A DNA stretch of 35,457 bases from assembly GCA_019648995.1 (NCBI GenBank), contig BLXT01000029.1:973490-1008946 (forward strand). Direction: 5' to 3'. The notes below the pieces were generated by a model that did not search any database, was not told the DNA's origin, and saw nothing but the letters and a program-made list of their open reading frames with translations. Position 1 is the stretch's first letter; every line of letters starts with the position of its first letter. The translations under genes and the position numbers were made by a program. Source of the DNA: Plakobranchus ocellatus (Eukaryota; Mollusca; Gastropoda; Plakobranchidae). This document shows positions 9,986 through 23,822 of the stretch, one piece after another.

Positions 9986-12900
9986 AATGGGGTATCTCAC
10001 ATCGCGTGTGTCAGTTTTCCTGATTTGCGCACCTAGGCCTAGTGTATCGCAATTGTCATACAGACACACTTTTTGTGTGTCCAAGTGGTGGATAACGCAG
10101 TCAAACTCAGTTAGGCCTACTTGTTCACAAACCACCAAAATATATCACTCTTTGTATGATTGCTACAGTATTTTCACTCAATAACTATCGGATTATGTTA
10201 AACGAATTTAAATTAGTTATGCGAAAGCGCGTCATGGATAGTGTTTTTGCGATCTCCTAAAGTCTAGATCTACACTGCGATTGGGCACTGTTAAAGCATA
10301 CACCAGAAGACACATAGGACAAATTTAAGGCTAAACATACTTTAAAGTGATGTTTGGGAATATCCATATCCTGTGAAATCAACGATACCAATACATTTTA
10401 CTTGCACATAAAAAAGATTGACGGGACACTGTTTGCAGATGGAGGATGGGTTACCGAAAGTGAAAGTGCGTACATCTGCAGAAATGACAGACCATGCGTG
10501 CATATGCCTTGGAAATCATAAAAATTATCGTGAAGCATCAGTATGTTCTCGATGGGGTCGAACCCCATTTATGTTTCATACAAAAAAAAATGAAACAGAA
10601 ACGGATTTTTAGTACTTATACCAAAAGCTTATAATTTTTGCTACATGACGATACACAAGACGCTGACGCCATAGGAGATTTCCCCTCCGTAATGTGGGTC
10701 ATCGGTAAACATTGGAACCTCCTGATCATGCAGAGAACAGAGAACTCAAACAAGGTATTGAAAGAGCCAAACTTGACCTATGTCCTAATTTTAAGGCAGC
10801 AAGATGTCAGGATTGCATGCAAATTGTACGAATTTAAGCTTTTATCCCTAGAACTAGATAAAAAAAATTATAAAATGTTGATAACTACAATAACAAAATT
10901 ACAATTCAATTAATTTTGTGGAAAACAATGCATCTTTCTTAAGAGGTTTCGTTTGGCAGATTTTAATTTTCACTATTTTTTAAAACAGTTTTCATCATTT
11001 ATTTAAAGCTGTGTGTGTTATTCAAAGTCGGTTGTTTTATTGCTTTGTGAAGATTGTGTCATACCATTGATGAGTAAGTCTGCTCCGTTAGTTTATTCCA
11101 CTTTTTACACTGGCTGAAAAGAGCAAGGCAGATTAAGATAGGAAGAAAATGAAGAGGACTGATGTGCTATTGGGACTCTCAAACAGCTTCAAAAATGTTA
11201 AATCCTTCATCGGAACTATCATGGTCAGAGAACCTAGAAGAGGATTAGAGATGTCTATATGATGAGGAAGAAAGTTACCAGTGAAACTCAGAATGGGTAT
11301 AAATAGAAACCTGTTGTTCTTGGCCCATAGGGTGTATAAGGCATTGATGAAGATGATGTAAATACTGAAGACTTCATATTCAGTAAAATCTTTGGGCAAC
11401 CTCTAATTGGGTTGATTCTTGCTTGTGTTGAAGCGCACAGCTATTAAAAGGGAAATAAGCGTTTTCACAATGCCTTAACAGAACATATTGGCAGCTGCAA
11501 AATGCCAAATTGATATAATTTAAGAGAAGAAGGCCACTCTTTTTTCATAAGTAGTTGCATCTTTCATATAAGATACTTTCCAAAAAAGGAATGATTTGTT
11601 TTCAATTAATTACTCTGTAAACACTTGTGCCTTTGTGCATAGCCAGCATATCTCCCTCTAGTTTTCATCAATACAGAGTTCATAGAATGTAGTTTCATTC
11701 TATATAAATGATTTAAAATATTGAACATGCATCTTGTGACCCAATGGAATTTGTCTTCAGCCTCATGTTTCCCCAGTATTTTTTTTTTAAGATAACGGCA
11801 AAGACCTAGAAATTCTAGAAAAGATAAATTTGTGTAAGTATTGGTGATGTGGTGAGTCTGTGACTATGATTTAAAAGTCAAAGATCTCATTGTAGATTAT
11901 TAATGTTTCTGGCGCAGAGTAAGATATCTTGAGATTTTGTGGCTTTGTGCAATTGCAACAGAACCTCATTTTGTTCATTTCCAATTAAAATATATTTCAC
12001 CCACCTTAGTCTACATTGCACAGGCTTAGTACTTTAAAACTAAATAGCCAGTCTCCTCCAGTATAAGTTTTAAAGGCTAGCCAAAGTTTTTAAAATTGTT
12101 TAGATGAAGGTATATGTCACCTTGGCAGTCAGGAGGAATTTGCAGGTCTTTTTTTTTTTTTCCCCTGCGTTGAGGTGCCTCGAATATTCATTAACAAAAT
12201 TCCCTTGATACTTTTATTTTTAGTGAATTTGAATTTTCACAAGAAAAAAAAAACAAATAATTTTCTTTAGTCGAGGTCTCTTTTTACCATAAGAGTCTCG
12301 GGAATTTTTCTCCTTCTGTCATTGCATTAAAAACCCATTATACCGTATTCTTTATAAATAATATGATTTTGTAAGCAAAAGTCTTATTTTCAACAATTCA
12401 CTATTTATAACCAGATCTAGTTAATTTTGTTTCTTTAGCCTTTAGAATTTATTTACAATATACCCCTCATGATAACCGTAATTTGTTTCTTCAGATGTTT
12501 TAAATTTCATAGGAAAGATGTATGAAATGTCTACTTTTGAGTGACAGAGAAAAATTTATTTGAAAACAAAATTGCCTGTTCAAGTCAAGTGTGTTATGTT
12601 TTTACTAGATAAAATCTTATCAGAGGAATTAAGCTTATCCTCTATATTTGTGTGTAGTTACCATTGTTTTTATAAAAAGAAAAACATTTAAGTCAAATAA
12701 CCTAATACCTAAAACTCTTTTAACTAAAATACAACTTCTAGCTTGCCTTCAAAAATTTGAATTTAATCTGAATTAATTTATGTGTAGATCTTTATTTCAA
12801 ATAGAGAGTATCAAAATGACACCCATCCCAATAGGTTTGATAAGTAAAAAAGGATCTGATGAGATTATGTAGGCTTTCCATCAGATTATCTATAGCGATT

Positions 12901-14566
12901 TCCTACAACCAAGCTTGAAAGAGTTACCAGCTATCTACTCAAACTTTTAACAGCTCTGAATGTGCTCAGTCTTTCACCACAACATCTCCTATCTTTTTTG
13001 GACTTAATTTTCAGTGTCATGAATTATGCATTAGCCATAGCCACATAACTCCTATCAGTTCTATTAACTACAAAGCGTTTGAATGCTCAACAGTGTAGCA
13101 CAATTCATTTTTCATCTAACAAATGAATTTACAGTTCAAGGTTATTTTTTGTCAATGCTTAAGCATTTTAGTAAATTGGAACTCTGTGATAAATTAAATA
13201 ATACATACAATGTACTCGTTTTGAATTCAAATTACAATTAAACACAGTAAAGATTTTAAGGTTATTTTTCATATGCTACATATTTTTATTTTTTGTTTTA
13301 CTTTATATGGGTTGAATTGAGATGAACCATTATCTGTTATTGTAAACTGCAAAGCGTTATATTAAATTAAATTTGTTTTTACTTATCAAAATAAAAGTTT
13401 AATACACTGCAGTTCATATTTCTTTTGAAGACATCTTAGAGCAAGTGAAAGGTTATAATGAATTTCTGAACAAACCTTGAGGAAGTTATGAATTTTAATA
13501 TGAAATTTTTCAGTTTGGCTATTTCTGAAAATGAGCAGCTTGAGATCTCATGGTGTGCTCTTACAGTTTATGGTTACATTAAAGATCTTGTACATGTTTA
13601 TGGTATATGTCAAGTTAATTTTAAGCTGATCTTTGTCTGGAACTGTTTTAGTCACCAAATGTCAAAATGAAATCCTCTATGAGCACCTGTGAAAAGCCAC
13701 TTTCATGTTCAATATCTCAAATTTAGTGGATGTTTATGAATTTATTGTTGTTAATTATTTTTATTAGTGCTGCTGTAAAGATTTCAGTAACTAGATTGGA
13801 TAAATTAGTTATAATTTATTGTCACTTATTTATAATTTTTTTTGTATTTGTTCCATTCTTCATTCCAGCTCACAGTCTATAAGTGAGCCCTTTTTTTTTT
13901 TCTTTTTTTTTTTAAATTTCTACTTTTGTACTCAAACAGTCTTTGTGAGTTACATAGACTTCAATTCAGGTGTTGAAGCAAATATTGTGATAAATAGTTG
14001 CAGGCGTTTATTGTAATTAAATGCTCACATTTATTATGTAGTATGCTTTTAAATAATGTGTGATTTATGTGATCAGTTGTGACATGTAGCATTTTAAGGA
14101 AGATGCCAATCTTTGAGCTTGATCTGTGTGAGGCGCATTTATTGCGTGTTGCGTGCAGAATGAAAAGGATTATAGCTTGTTTATGAGGTACATTTTTTTT
14201 CACTTGCTTTGACTTATTTGGTTTTATCAAACCTATATTGTGGCAAGGTAGCTTATATATATATAGTTGATCTTGTTTGCCAAAAATGAAGATGATGTTA
14301 TCATTTTATTGTTGCTTTATGCTGTTATGTAGTTTGTATTTTTTTTAATTTTGAAGTAATTTTATGTTGGGTAATGTCTTGGTTTTATCATTTGAAAATT
14401 AAAAAAAATGAGTCTAGTTCATCTGACAAAGATATGAAAAATGATGAGATTGTTGCATGTTTAATATAATTTCACTGATATTGTCAGCACTGGTCTTTGA
14501 AAACATTATGTTGAAAGTGAAGGACTAAAATGAACATTTTTTTGATTTTATAAATTGATATGAAAC
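9986..14566. other. Intergenic or untranslated DNA without recognised genes
   Basis: About 9990-10720 is less T-rich and contains more CG dinucleotides than its surroundings, suggesting different origin or history. From about 10.9 kb the + strand is again T-rich. Open frames are short and low in complexity. A small stem (10552-10568) resembles part of a tRNA T-arm but no tRNA can be built around it. Confidence 0.5.
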
Positions 14567-14727
14567 AAATGATTGGTATTTCAGGGTACTAAGATATACT
14601 GGATTTACAAGTGTGTAGCAAAATGATTGGTATTTCAGGGTACTAAGATATACTGAATTTACGAGTGTGTAGCAAAATGATTGGTATTTCAGGGTACTAA
14701 GATATACTGAATTTACAAGTGTGTAGC
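14567..14727. repeat. 54-bp tandem repeat, three copies
   Basis: Copies begin at 14567, 14621 and 14675, each starting aaatgattggtatttcaggg and ending gtgtgtagc. They differ from each other at only a few positions. The period is a multiple of three, but every forward frame contains a stop, so it is not a coding repeat. It is followed by an aaataaatcaatgaatgaat tail at 14735-14754. Confidence 0.95.
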
Positions 14728-17700
14728 CTTTTCATTAAATAAATCAATGAATGAATGACTTCAAATGAAAACCCTTAACTAGAGGACTGAAAACCACTCA
14801 CTTGCCCGTGCGAGATGCCTATGAATACACTACTCACCATGGCCTATCCTGTGAACCACTGTCTTTTGTTCACCATGACTCAAAACCAAAGTCAAAGTCA
14901 ATGTGAAAGTCGTTTTCCTGTCACAATTTTTGTACTAAGCTATGAATGAATGTAAGGACTTAGCCTCGCACAGCCTTGCTTGTAGAAACAGATTCATACT
15001 TGGAATTTTATATTCTTATGATTGTAAAACAGAATAAATTATAATACTAGAGTCTAGGTATTGTATAACCAAAATATTGCTGACTTATCTATTGCTAATA
15101 ATTGCTTGCTTTGCTCATATAGCTTCGGGGTAGCAGTGACAAAGTGGGCCAGTTAAGATATTTTAGTTTTGTGTAAAATTTCCTACCAAATCGAATTCAA
15201 TTTCATTCTTTTTTTTTTTTTTTTTTTTTTGCTTGAATGTTTTACATGTAGTTCATTTCCTTTCTTGTTTCATGCAGCCACTCACTTAACTTAATTTCTA
15301 TCTTACATTTGAGATTTAATCTCAGAAAACCATTTGTTCTGAGACTAGTGTGAATGAGTTGAAAATCTGATTTTGGACTTTGGACATTTTTAATAGCTGA
15401 AACTGCCAGAATCTTTTTCTGTGAAATTTTCATTGATGAAAACTGGATAGAGTCATTGATTCTCAGCTAAGATGGGAGACATATTACATTTTTTAAAAAG
15501 CATTTTAAAAATGGAGAAAATATCTTACAGTTTACTTATATGATACATGTGGCTATGTAACATCCAACTCATTGGAACTGGTCTCAAACTGGTTTCTTTT
15601 TTCTTGTGATTTTTTTTTCTTTTGTAAGGACAACTAAAATTTTTGTGATTGTATCAAGCGTATTTGATTTGAGTGAGGTGTAGATAACTAGTTTGTATAT
15701 ATTATACTCATTGTAATATTGTACATTTAATTTTGACTTCTTAGTAAATGCTGTAAAAGATGAAAAATGATGCGCAAATGTCATAAGATAAGAATAAAAT
15801 ACATGTAGTAAGTATCTTAGTTTAAACTGTTCTTCACATATGTTTGTCATAATTTGGAGTTAAATGAAGACATTGTCAAAGTAGGTTTGTAACCTAGGTA
15901 GTATTTTTGCTCTCTGTATTTCCTATTCTTCAAATGTGCCATTTTTTTTTTAGAAACCCTGTGAATTGACAAAACTTGAAACCAAGTGTGAAGTTTTTTT
16001 ATAAGAATTTTATAGGGAATGAGATTTCAGCGACAGAACTGCCTCTTGTGTATGGTTCTCAAAACAACCTTCTTATTGAATCATGACAGAAAATATCTGG
16101 CTTTCACTTCTCCCACATATGGTGCTTTGGGCATGCCATAAATTGCAGTAAAAATACAGGTATTAATATTCAAGCAGAGTGTGTCAAACTCACAAACCTG
16201 TCAAGATTCTAGACTACAAGACCATAGGTTGCAGACATGAAAAGAAGGCATAAAACTTAAATCTCATTCCTTGTTCAGTACTTATGTGTTTTTGCCATTT
16301 TTTTATATATATATATAAAGAAGATACACTACACTATCCATCAACACCATGATTACAATCACATGCACTCCTTGATTCCTTCTACCACTCATGCATGCAG
16401 TTTTAGGCAGCTAGTTCCAAGGAGCTAAACATTCCACCCTTTTATCCTTTGGCCTAAAAATCCACATGGAATTTGATGTGGTGCATATTCCAAAGTTCAA
16501 ATAATGTATTTTTATGTATATATCGGCATGTTAAGTAGTTAAGTTAAATTGTCCATTCTTGTAGCCATAAGTTTCTTAAGTTAAAGGTTCTTATCCTTTT
16601 TTAAGTATTAAGAAGTCCCTTTTTTTTCCTTTTGAAGTTTTTAGAAATATTTTTTAACACTACCCTTATGAATAACTCTTGCTATTGTCTCAAGAGCCAG
16701 TCTAAATGGGTATGAAGATTCACATTTTAAGTCATTGATATAATCAGGATGTAGAAACTGATTAAATAAGCAGAGGAGACTGGATATACATTATAACTAT
16801 CTGCTAATATGTTGGGGTTTCAACCTTTAAAAAAAAAGAGGGGGGGGGGTGAAGAAAAGGAATGAACATTAAAAATGTAATTATTCTCAATATTGTTTGC
16901 TTACACTCAGCATCCACCTCATTAAGACAAATATGTCATATGTGCAGTGTCACCACAAAGTGAGGCCTTATGTGGCCAGATTGAAAAAAAAAGGTATAGT
17001 ATTGGCAAACATAGATATATACATTAGTTATCAAAATTCTTTCAAAATCCTTTCAAAATTATGTTAGAGCCTGCAAGGTTTGATACCAGTTGTATCTACA
17101 ATGGGCACCCCCAGGTTACACAAAATCTTATTTTCTTTCAAAATGTTTTATCATTTAACCTCTTAAAATGACGCTTGTTGATTTTGAAAAGGGGAGGGTA
17201 TATGTTTCTATTGCATTTATTTTGGGAATTGTGAAATTGCCTTTTTAAAGAATAATGGAAAAAGGCTGTCAGAATTATGTGTATTTTATTCGAAAGTCAA
17301 TGCTTTAATAACAAACATGTTACAAAAAGAAAAAGAAAATAACACTGTTTTTGCCTAAGTTATAGGCACGTTCTGTGATCTTTTTTGTGTAAATAAGAAT
17401 CTGCTAATCTTTTTAACTTCAATTACAGCAGAAAATATTGTTAAATAGGCAAACTTTCCATTTTTAATGCAAGCAATATTGACATTATGATTTTTATTTT
17501 TAAAAAAATGAAAACACTATTTCCTGATGATTTCTGTGTCTTGAGTTTTGACAGATCTACATGGTTCTGAGATGAAGAATTCAACATCTTCCCATCATTT
17601 GTACTAAAAGTTAAGGATTTGTTATTAAGTTGATTTTGAAAGGAATAACTAGCCTCAAATTTCTGCTGAGATCTCTTTCAAATCTCATCATGATAATGAT

Positions 17701-18205
17701 ATAATAAACCATTTTTTTAAAGCCATGCTCAAAAACATTTCACCAGTGGTGGTATTACTATAATTCTTTTTAAAATTTAGATTTTTCTCTTCTAAGCTTT
17801 GCTATTCAGTGTTATATTTTCAGTTAAAAAAGGAAGAGCTCGCTCTTTTGAAAAGGAAGTTTCAGTTCTAAAATCAGATTTTATTTTTGCTTATAGAAAT
17901 TTAATTTCCTGTTCGCGTCCTCTTTTGTAGTTGTGACAAGATTTTCTCCTTATCTTGCTATGTACTCTAAGGTTTTTGTTTTGTATGCAGCTTTTAGTTT
18001 TCCTTTCTCTTTGTTCCTTAATCATGCTCATTTGCTGTCAATTTTTCCACCCCTTTCACTGCATATGATTATGCATTTATGTCTAATGCAAAATATACTT
18101 TCTATTAAAAAAAAAAAACTGTGCATGAAAAAACAGCTTTTTTTTTTTTTGTCCATCATGGTAAAGAAACATCCGTTCCTTTTTATTTTTAAAGTTTGGA
18201 AATAA
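14728..18205. other. T-rich non-coding DNA, no genes recognised
   Basis: Marked T excess on the + strand, including a T run of over 20 bases near 15210-15230. It also holds a TA dinucleotide run near 16304-16317 and a short G run near 16841-16850. AATAAA occurs at 18201-18206, close to where the composition flips. It could be a very long 3' UTR, a read-through region or intergenic DNA. Confidence 0.45.
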
Positions 18206-19609
18206 ATTACAAATTATTAATATAATTGAAAGATAATTGCATTCCTAGTTGCAAATCCTATTGGCTTTGTGTGAATGAGTAATGGGTTGTAAACCAATAC
18301 CACTTACATCAATAGAGCACTACACCATCAAAATATGTAACTTATCATTCACTATTAGTAAAATTTCAACTTATACTTCAAATTATTATGGTGCAAAATT
18401 AATGCAGCAAACAACTTGTATTGAACAAAAAAAATTCCCGATGATTTAAATCAAACCTTTATACAAAATTGAATCTTGTAAAAAAAAAAGGAAGATTTTA
18501 ACAAAACACATCTTTGAAATATAAAAATAGTGAGCTTTAATCAACAGAATTATATTTAAGAGAGCAAAGCAATTTGGATTTAAAAGAAAAAAAAAATACA
18601 TGTATGTAAAAACAATTCAAAATGGGCAAAAAATAAATGAACAATGCAATGCAAAAGAATTACAAAGCTTTTTTTTTTCGTAAAAAAAAAAAAAAAACGC
18701 GTTCGATTATTAGATCTAAAATATCAATGTCTGCTTTGAAGGATTTAATATCAAGAGAAGAAAAGGAAAGTCTTCTATATTATATATGTATATATATATA
18801 TATTCATAACTGAAAATTGTTCGCTTTAAGAAAATTACAAAATTTAGATAATATCAATCAACATAAAAAAAAAATGTGATCCTAAAGGCAAAGTCACAAG
18901 AAAGGGATATGATCAGGTTCCTGTTAAGTTTCTTATATCTGCTTTCTCTGTTACTTTCTTTAATATTAAAACATCTTGCTATAGTTTACATATTGAGTGA
19001 CAGTCTTAAGATCAGTTGCTTGTACAATATTGCATAAAGTTTCAAAATCAATAATTTTATACCAAAATTTTTTTTGTGAATGTTGCAGTCTCAAAAAAAT
19101 CTAACTGTATACAGACAAGGTATGAACATTTAGACCTCTTTGTTTTAAAAAAAGAAAAAATAAATATGAACATAATTCTCATCATAAGTTATTAGCTACA
19201 TCAACCACATTTTAACTGGTTTAATGTTAAAAAAGAAAATTGAAGCGAAAATCGTCGAAAAGAAAATACACAAAGGACCTCATAAATTTTGCGAGGGTCT
19301 ATCAGAATGAAATTCAAAACTAATCATGTCTTCCATGAAAGTGAATATGTTTAACCATGGAAAGAACATTAAAAATTTTGTAATCCATCTTTAAAATCTA
19401 AAAGTCAGGAAAAATTAAGGCAGGTTGCATAATTTGCCCCAGTAGCTGATAACTGATGTAACATGAGCCTAGAAAGTGCAGTAAAGAATAAGCTCAGCTA
19501 TTGAAAATTGACTTTTTAGAATAGAATTGCAATGATGTGCCAGTTATGGTCACTGATACATTAGAAATACTGTCATTTACTGGAAAGATATAAAAAAGGA
19601 GGATAATAT

Positions 19610-19615
19610 TTTATT
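19610..19615 (-). other. Candidate polyadenylation signal for the Ig-domain gene
   Basis: AATAAA on the - strand about 1.5 kb past the stop codon at 21151. I found no canonical AATAAA closer to the stop; an ATTAAA variant lies near 20434. Chance occurrence is quite possible. Confidence 0.25.
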
Positions 19616-21080
19616 GGCTATAGAAAAGTGGTTTAAACTTTTACAAGATGATACACTAATGACAGTTGCAGTTTGAAACAGAAAAAAAAAATTGATGCAT
19701 GCATTAAAATTTTCATTTACTTAATAAAAGTTAATAAAATTAAAATTAATACACAAGGAAAAAAACAGAATCCACTTTTTTTGGAATAAATGATTACTAT
19801 TTCAAACACAAATAATCGCTATCCTTTCTTCACTCAATTCCATCAGCCTCCTGGATATTTCATAGAAAAATATACAATTCCATAACACAGACTACAAGGT
19901 ATCTAAGAGCTAGAACAGTAAGAAGTAAATTGCCAATCAAAGGAAGGTGAATATGGTTGTAATCAGTTAGTAATATGTTATTTACTTTCAAAAGTAAAAA
20001 CTAAAATTATCAAATCAGTGTGAACACAAACAAGGTTACATACTTATATTTTTACATTTGGATTCACACTTCTTGACATAATTCAGTTACACAAGTTTAT
20101 CACCTTACTCATCTGTAAATTATAATAATGACAAAACCAGCACACCCTGGGCACATTAAATTAAAACAAAATGTAGCACAAGCAGTCTTCATCATGAATG
20201 TCAACAAGAGAACTAAAACTCGGCACATGGCTTTTCGCGGTACTCACTAAACTAGCTATCGCAAACATGCTGTTATTCCATACTTATTTTATGTACCCAC
20301 ATGTAATTTTTTTTTGTACAATTGTACATAGTGAAGCACAGTATTGCAACTGATATCCCAATGCAGATTTTAAAACAACGAGCTTGTTCAATCATTTGCA
20401 CTCGTTCTTTTAGTTCCAATATAATCATGTATTTTAATATGGCATGGATAAATGCAGAATACATTGCTCCTTATTTTTTCACATACTGAACATACTTTTC
20501 ATAATCATCTAGCAAATTTTATCAATAGGATAAAAATAATTTTTTTTTACCAAACACTGCATACATTACATTTATCCAAAATCTACAACAATTTTTTCCC
20601 CTTTAGCTTGAAACACTGACAACAAATAAACATGCTTCAATTAATGACATTTTTTAAGAACTGTTTTTCAACCAGCATAAAATTTGAGTTGAAATCTATA
20701 TGTCCCATTGCATTATACACTTGCATCATATTTAAACATATTAAATGATTAAATAATGCAAATATCTGCTTTACAATTTCACATTTTTAAAAAGAAGACA
20801 AGGATGTGAAATTAAGGAATAAAATTTAAAAATTAGTGGAAAATGAATTATAAATTATTGAATTGCACATCATATAAAATGTGAGATGCCAATAATAACA
20901 TTAAAAGGAGAAAGAATGCTATGAAAATACCATACCAATGTAGAATTTTAGGCATTTAAAAGAGATTTCATGACAAGACAACAGACAGCACAGTGCATGT
21001 AAAAAAACCTACCAAACTACCCTTACCCCTGCCTGCATGCATGCCCCCCCTCCCATTAAATGTTCTCCATAAAACACATG

Positions 21081-21103
21081 TCTCTCTCTCTCTCTCTCTC
21101 TCT
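21081..21103. repeat. (TC)n microsatellite
   Basis: About eleven uninterrupted TC units just beyond the stop codon of the Ig gene, hence probably a GA tract in its 3' UTR. Confidence 0.95.
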
Positions 21104-21150
21104 TTCCCTTGTCTTAAACAAAACGCATACTTTAATATCTAAATGGTCCT

Positions 21151-21236
21151 CTATAACATCTGCCACAAAGCACAGGAGATGCAAAGAAGAACGGCTGCCA
21201 GGGAGACACCAAATGTGCTGGAGCTGTCCTTGGGAC
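21151..21236 (-). CDS. Ig gene terminal coding exon (GPI-type signal and stop)
   Basis: The acceptor is atttcag above 21236, phase 1, completing Gly231. Encodes PKDSSSTFGVSL, a hydrophobic run rich in Ala, Leu and Cys, and the ending CALWQML, then TAG at 21153-21151. A hydrophobic segment that reaches the C-terminus after a small-residue Ser cluster is the hallmark of GPI-anchored proteins. A single-pass membrane anchor without a tail is the alternative. Confidence 0.82.
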
Positions 21237-23751
21237 CTGAAATATGTTAAAGGAAGGGGGGCAAAAAGGGTTAGCCGAGAAACTCTCAATCTTCACCTCT
21301 TAATTTCAAATTAAAACAAAATATTTATGAGTTGAAAGATCAAAACAGTAATTTTGTCTAACATGGCAATTACATTTAAGAGAGCAATGGCAAATTGAAA
21401 TAAAGCAGATCTATTTTTAAATTTTTTTAAAGTCCATGAAATTTATTGAATGCATACTTCAAAGACAATGGAGATATCATCGAGATTTGAATGAAATTGG
21501 GAACAATATACAACAAATAAAACTTTAATCTTATCGAGCAAACATTGAATATGTTGATGATGACACTACCAAAAAAGAAACAAAACAAAAAACACAACAA
21601 ACAAATAAAAATAAACATCCTTCGATTAGATAAGCAAAGAAAAATCAATAGAAAATGCCCACAAGCTCTAATAAAATATTGATCTTTACGTTGGTATGCC
21701 TACAATATTTCTATTTGACCCTACAACATTAAAGACTTCTCAAACATTTTACCCTAGAAATTCAACGTGTAAGATTCACATTTTCCTGCAAAACTCAATG
21801 CTTATGCAATGTAATTATATTTCGTCTTTAAATGGTACAAAAGGAAAAATATCATTTTTTTTTTTAATGAAGGGTGGAAATAAAATGGCAATATATAATG
21901 TTAAAGAGTTCATCTTTTGTATTGTTAAAAATCAGTCTTAAATGAAACTTAAAAGAAGCAAGANNNNNNNNNNNNNNNNNNNNNNNNNNNNNNNNNATCA
22001 GACTGTGAAAAAGAAAACGGTAGCATTTTAATATATTAAAAATTAGAAATACAATGTGTTTAGATACTACATGTAATTAGTTTTCGACTTCTGTATTACT
22101 ATTTAAACCCAGACTTGTATGAAAGATTGGAATAAATAGCTTTGTCAATTGGAAAATAAGATGTCATGCAAATTCCCAGGTTTTGATAATTTATACACTC
22201 ACTTGAGGGCCCAATAAAAAAAAAAAAACATCAGACATATTATTCTGAGAAAAAAGTGCGTTTAGCTAAATGGCAGTGCTCAGAAGGAAGTTTTGAAGCA
22301 AAAAATAATTGTAAAAATTTTAACCTCTGTGTGTATTGGTGAGAGAGGGAGGGAGGGAGAGAAAGAGAGAGAGTTATGCTACTCATAACTTTATCACGAA
22401 AAACCACAGCACTCTTGAGCCTACACATTTCTACAATTCTAAAAAAATTAAGTTTTATGATTTTGGTCACTACAGCGCATAAATTTTTGAGACAATCACT
22501 TATCTTATTCCATCTTCATTGTTTTTGACATTTCGTGGATTTTGTTAATGTGTCCTATTGGTTCAAGAGTTCTTTAGCGAGATTCACATATAAAAATCAC
22601 ATTAAATTAGTTTGCAATGAACAGGCATGTTTGAAAAATCCATGTAGGAGAGTAATGGTCAGTGATTAAAAGATTTTTTTTTGTTTATGTTTTTTTTTTA
22701 GTAAGAAATTAGGCATTGAAGCAACAAAAATCCAGGTGTCACACCTAACATACTTTTTAGGATTTGGATTTCAGAGCTTCCATCTTTCATTTAATATAAA
22801 TGTACCTAATATATTTACAAGGCATTTCAATAGTGTGTCTCTCTGTTAAAAAAAACAATTAATATGACAGAAGGACAAAAATCTACCTCACACCCACCCA
22901 GAAATGCAAAGCAAAATGCTCACAGCAAGCCTAAATTTATTCTGTTCTCAGCTATGGAATCAAGTGAAGTGGTCTATGAGATCAGCAAAGAGAAACTACT
23001 GATATAATTAAGAAATCATTGAGATGCCTTAAAAGAAAAACATACACTGCACTTTTGATGCAAACGTTTGTTTTTGTTTTGTTTTGTTTATATTTTTTTT
23101 GTTTTTTGGATAATATATTATTTTTTAAAATAAATATTCTTTGAGTTATATCGAACGCTTTCTGGTCTAAACTAAAAAAAAAAGACCTCTGGCAACAATA
23201 GGACGCAGAGGACCTTAATTTTTTAAAAATGAAATTCATATTTTTGAATGATTTTCATTTTCTTTCATTTTATAATTGCTTATACACACAGTATTAGAAA
23301 CTTAATGACATTGCCTTTTTAAAACCTTTTGTGTCCGATTTTTTCAACAGCAAAATGAGTTAAAGAAATAAAAAATATCAGTAGAGAAATAATCTTGAAA
23401 GCAAGATGTCTTCGTCAATTCAAAGTAAAGGGGATCTAAATGTCCCTCTGGAGTAGTCATGGTTAATGGATGAGTTAACACAGTGAAAGGGTATATTATC
23501 TGTGAAATTATGTGAAGATGAATGATGTAAAGCAAACACACTGTGTAAGTGCCAACAACTTATATTTACTGTGCATCAGTAATTTATAGCTACTGTAATT
23601 TGATTGTCGACCTAATCATTGAACAAGTTTTGTAGAATCTTATTTTGTTAAATGTTTTGATTTTTGCCATTTTTTTTTCAGTAATACGTACTTGCATATC
23701 GTCAAATAAATCAATTGAAATGCGTTCAGAAGGAAAAAGGACAGATCTAAT

Positions 23752-23822
<71 letters not shown>

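Larger units (their letters stand above)
18206..21150. other. A-rich DNA; likely 3' UTR and downstream flank of the minus-strand Ig gene
   Basis: The + strand is A-rich, so the - strand transcript would be T-rich like the introns of the same gene. No coding frame is evident. A minus-strand AATAAA (TTTATT on +) at 19610-19615 is one candidate 3' end of the Ig transcript. Confidence 0.45.

Noticed and set aside
10552-10568. Stem-loop ATGGGG-TCGAA-CCCCAT resembling a tRNA T-arm or Pol III B box
   Set aside because: The loop lacks a T compared with the B-box consensus, no A box or acceptor stem is found at the right spacing, and no tRNA cloverleaf can be drawn.
11133-11399. 88-codon open frame on the minus strand
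   Set aside because: No recognisable domain, no splice context, and composition typical of random AT-rich sequence. The + strand reading is acidic but interrupted.
17933-18205. 90-codon plus-strand open frame, hydrophobic
   Set aside because: Phe, Leu and Lys come from T and A runs; no start context, homology or domain.
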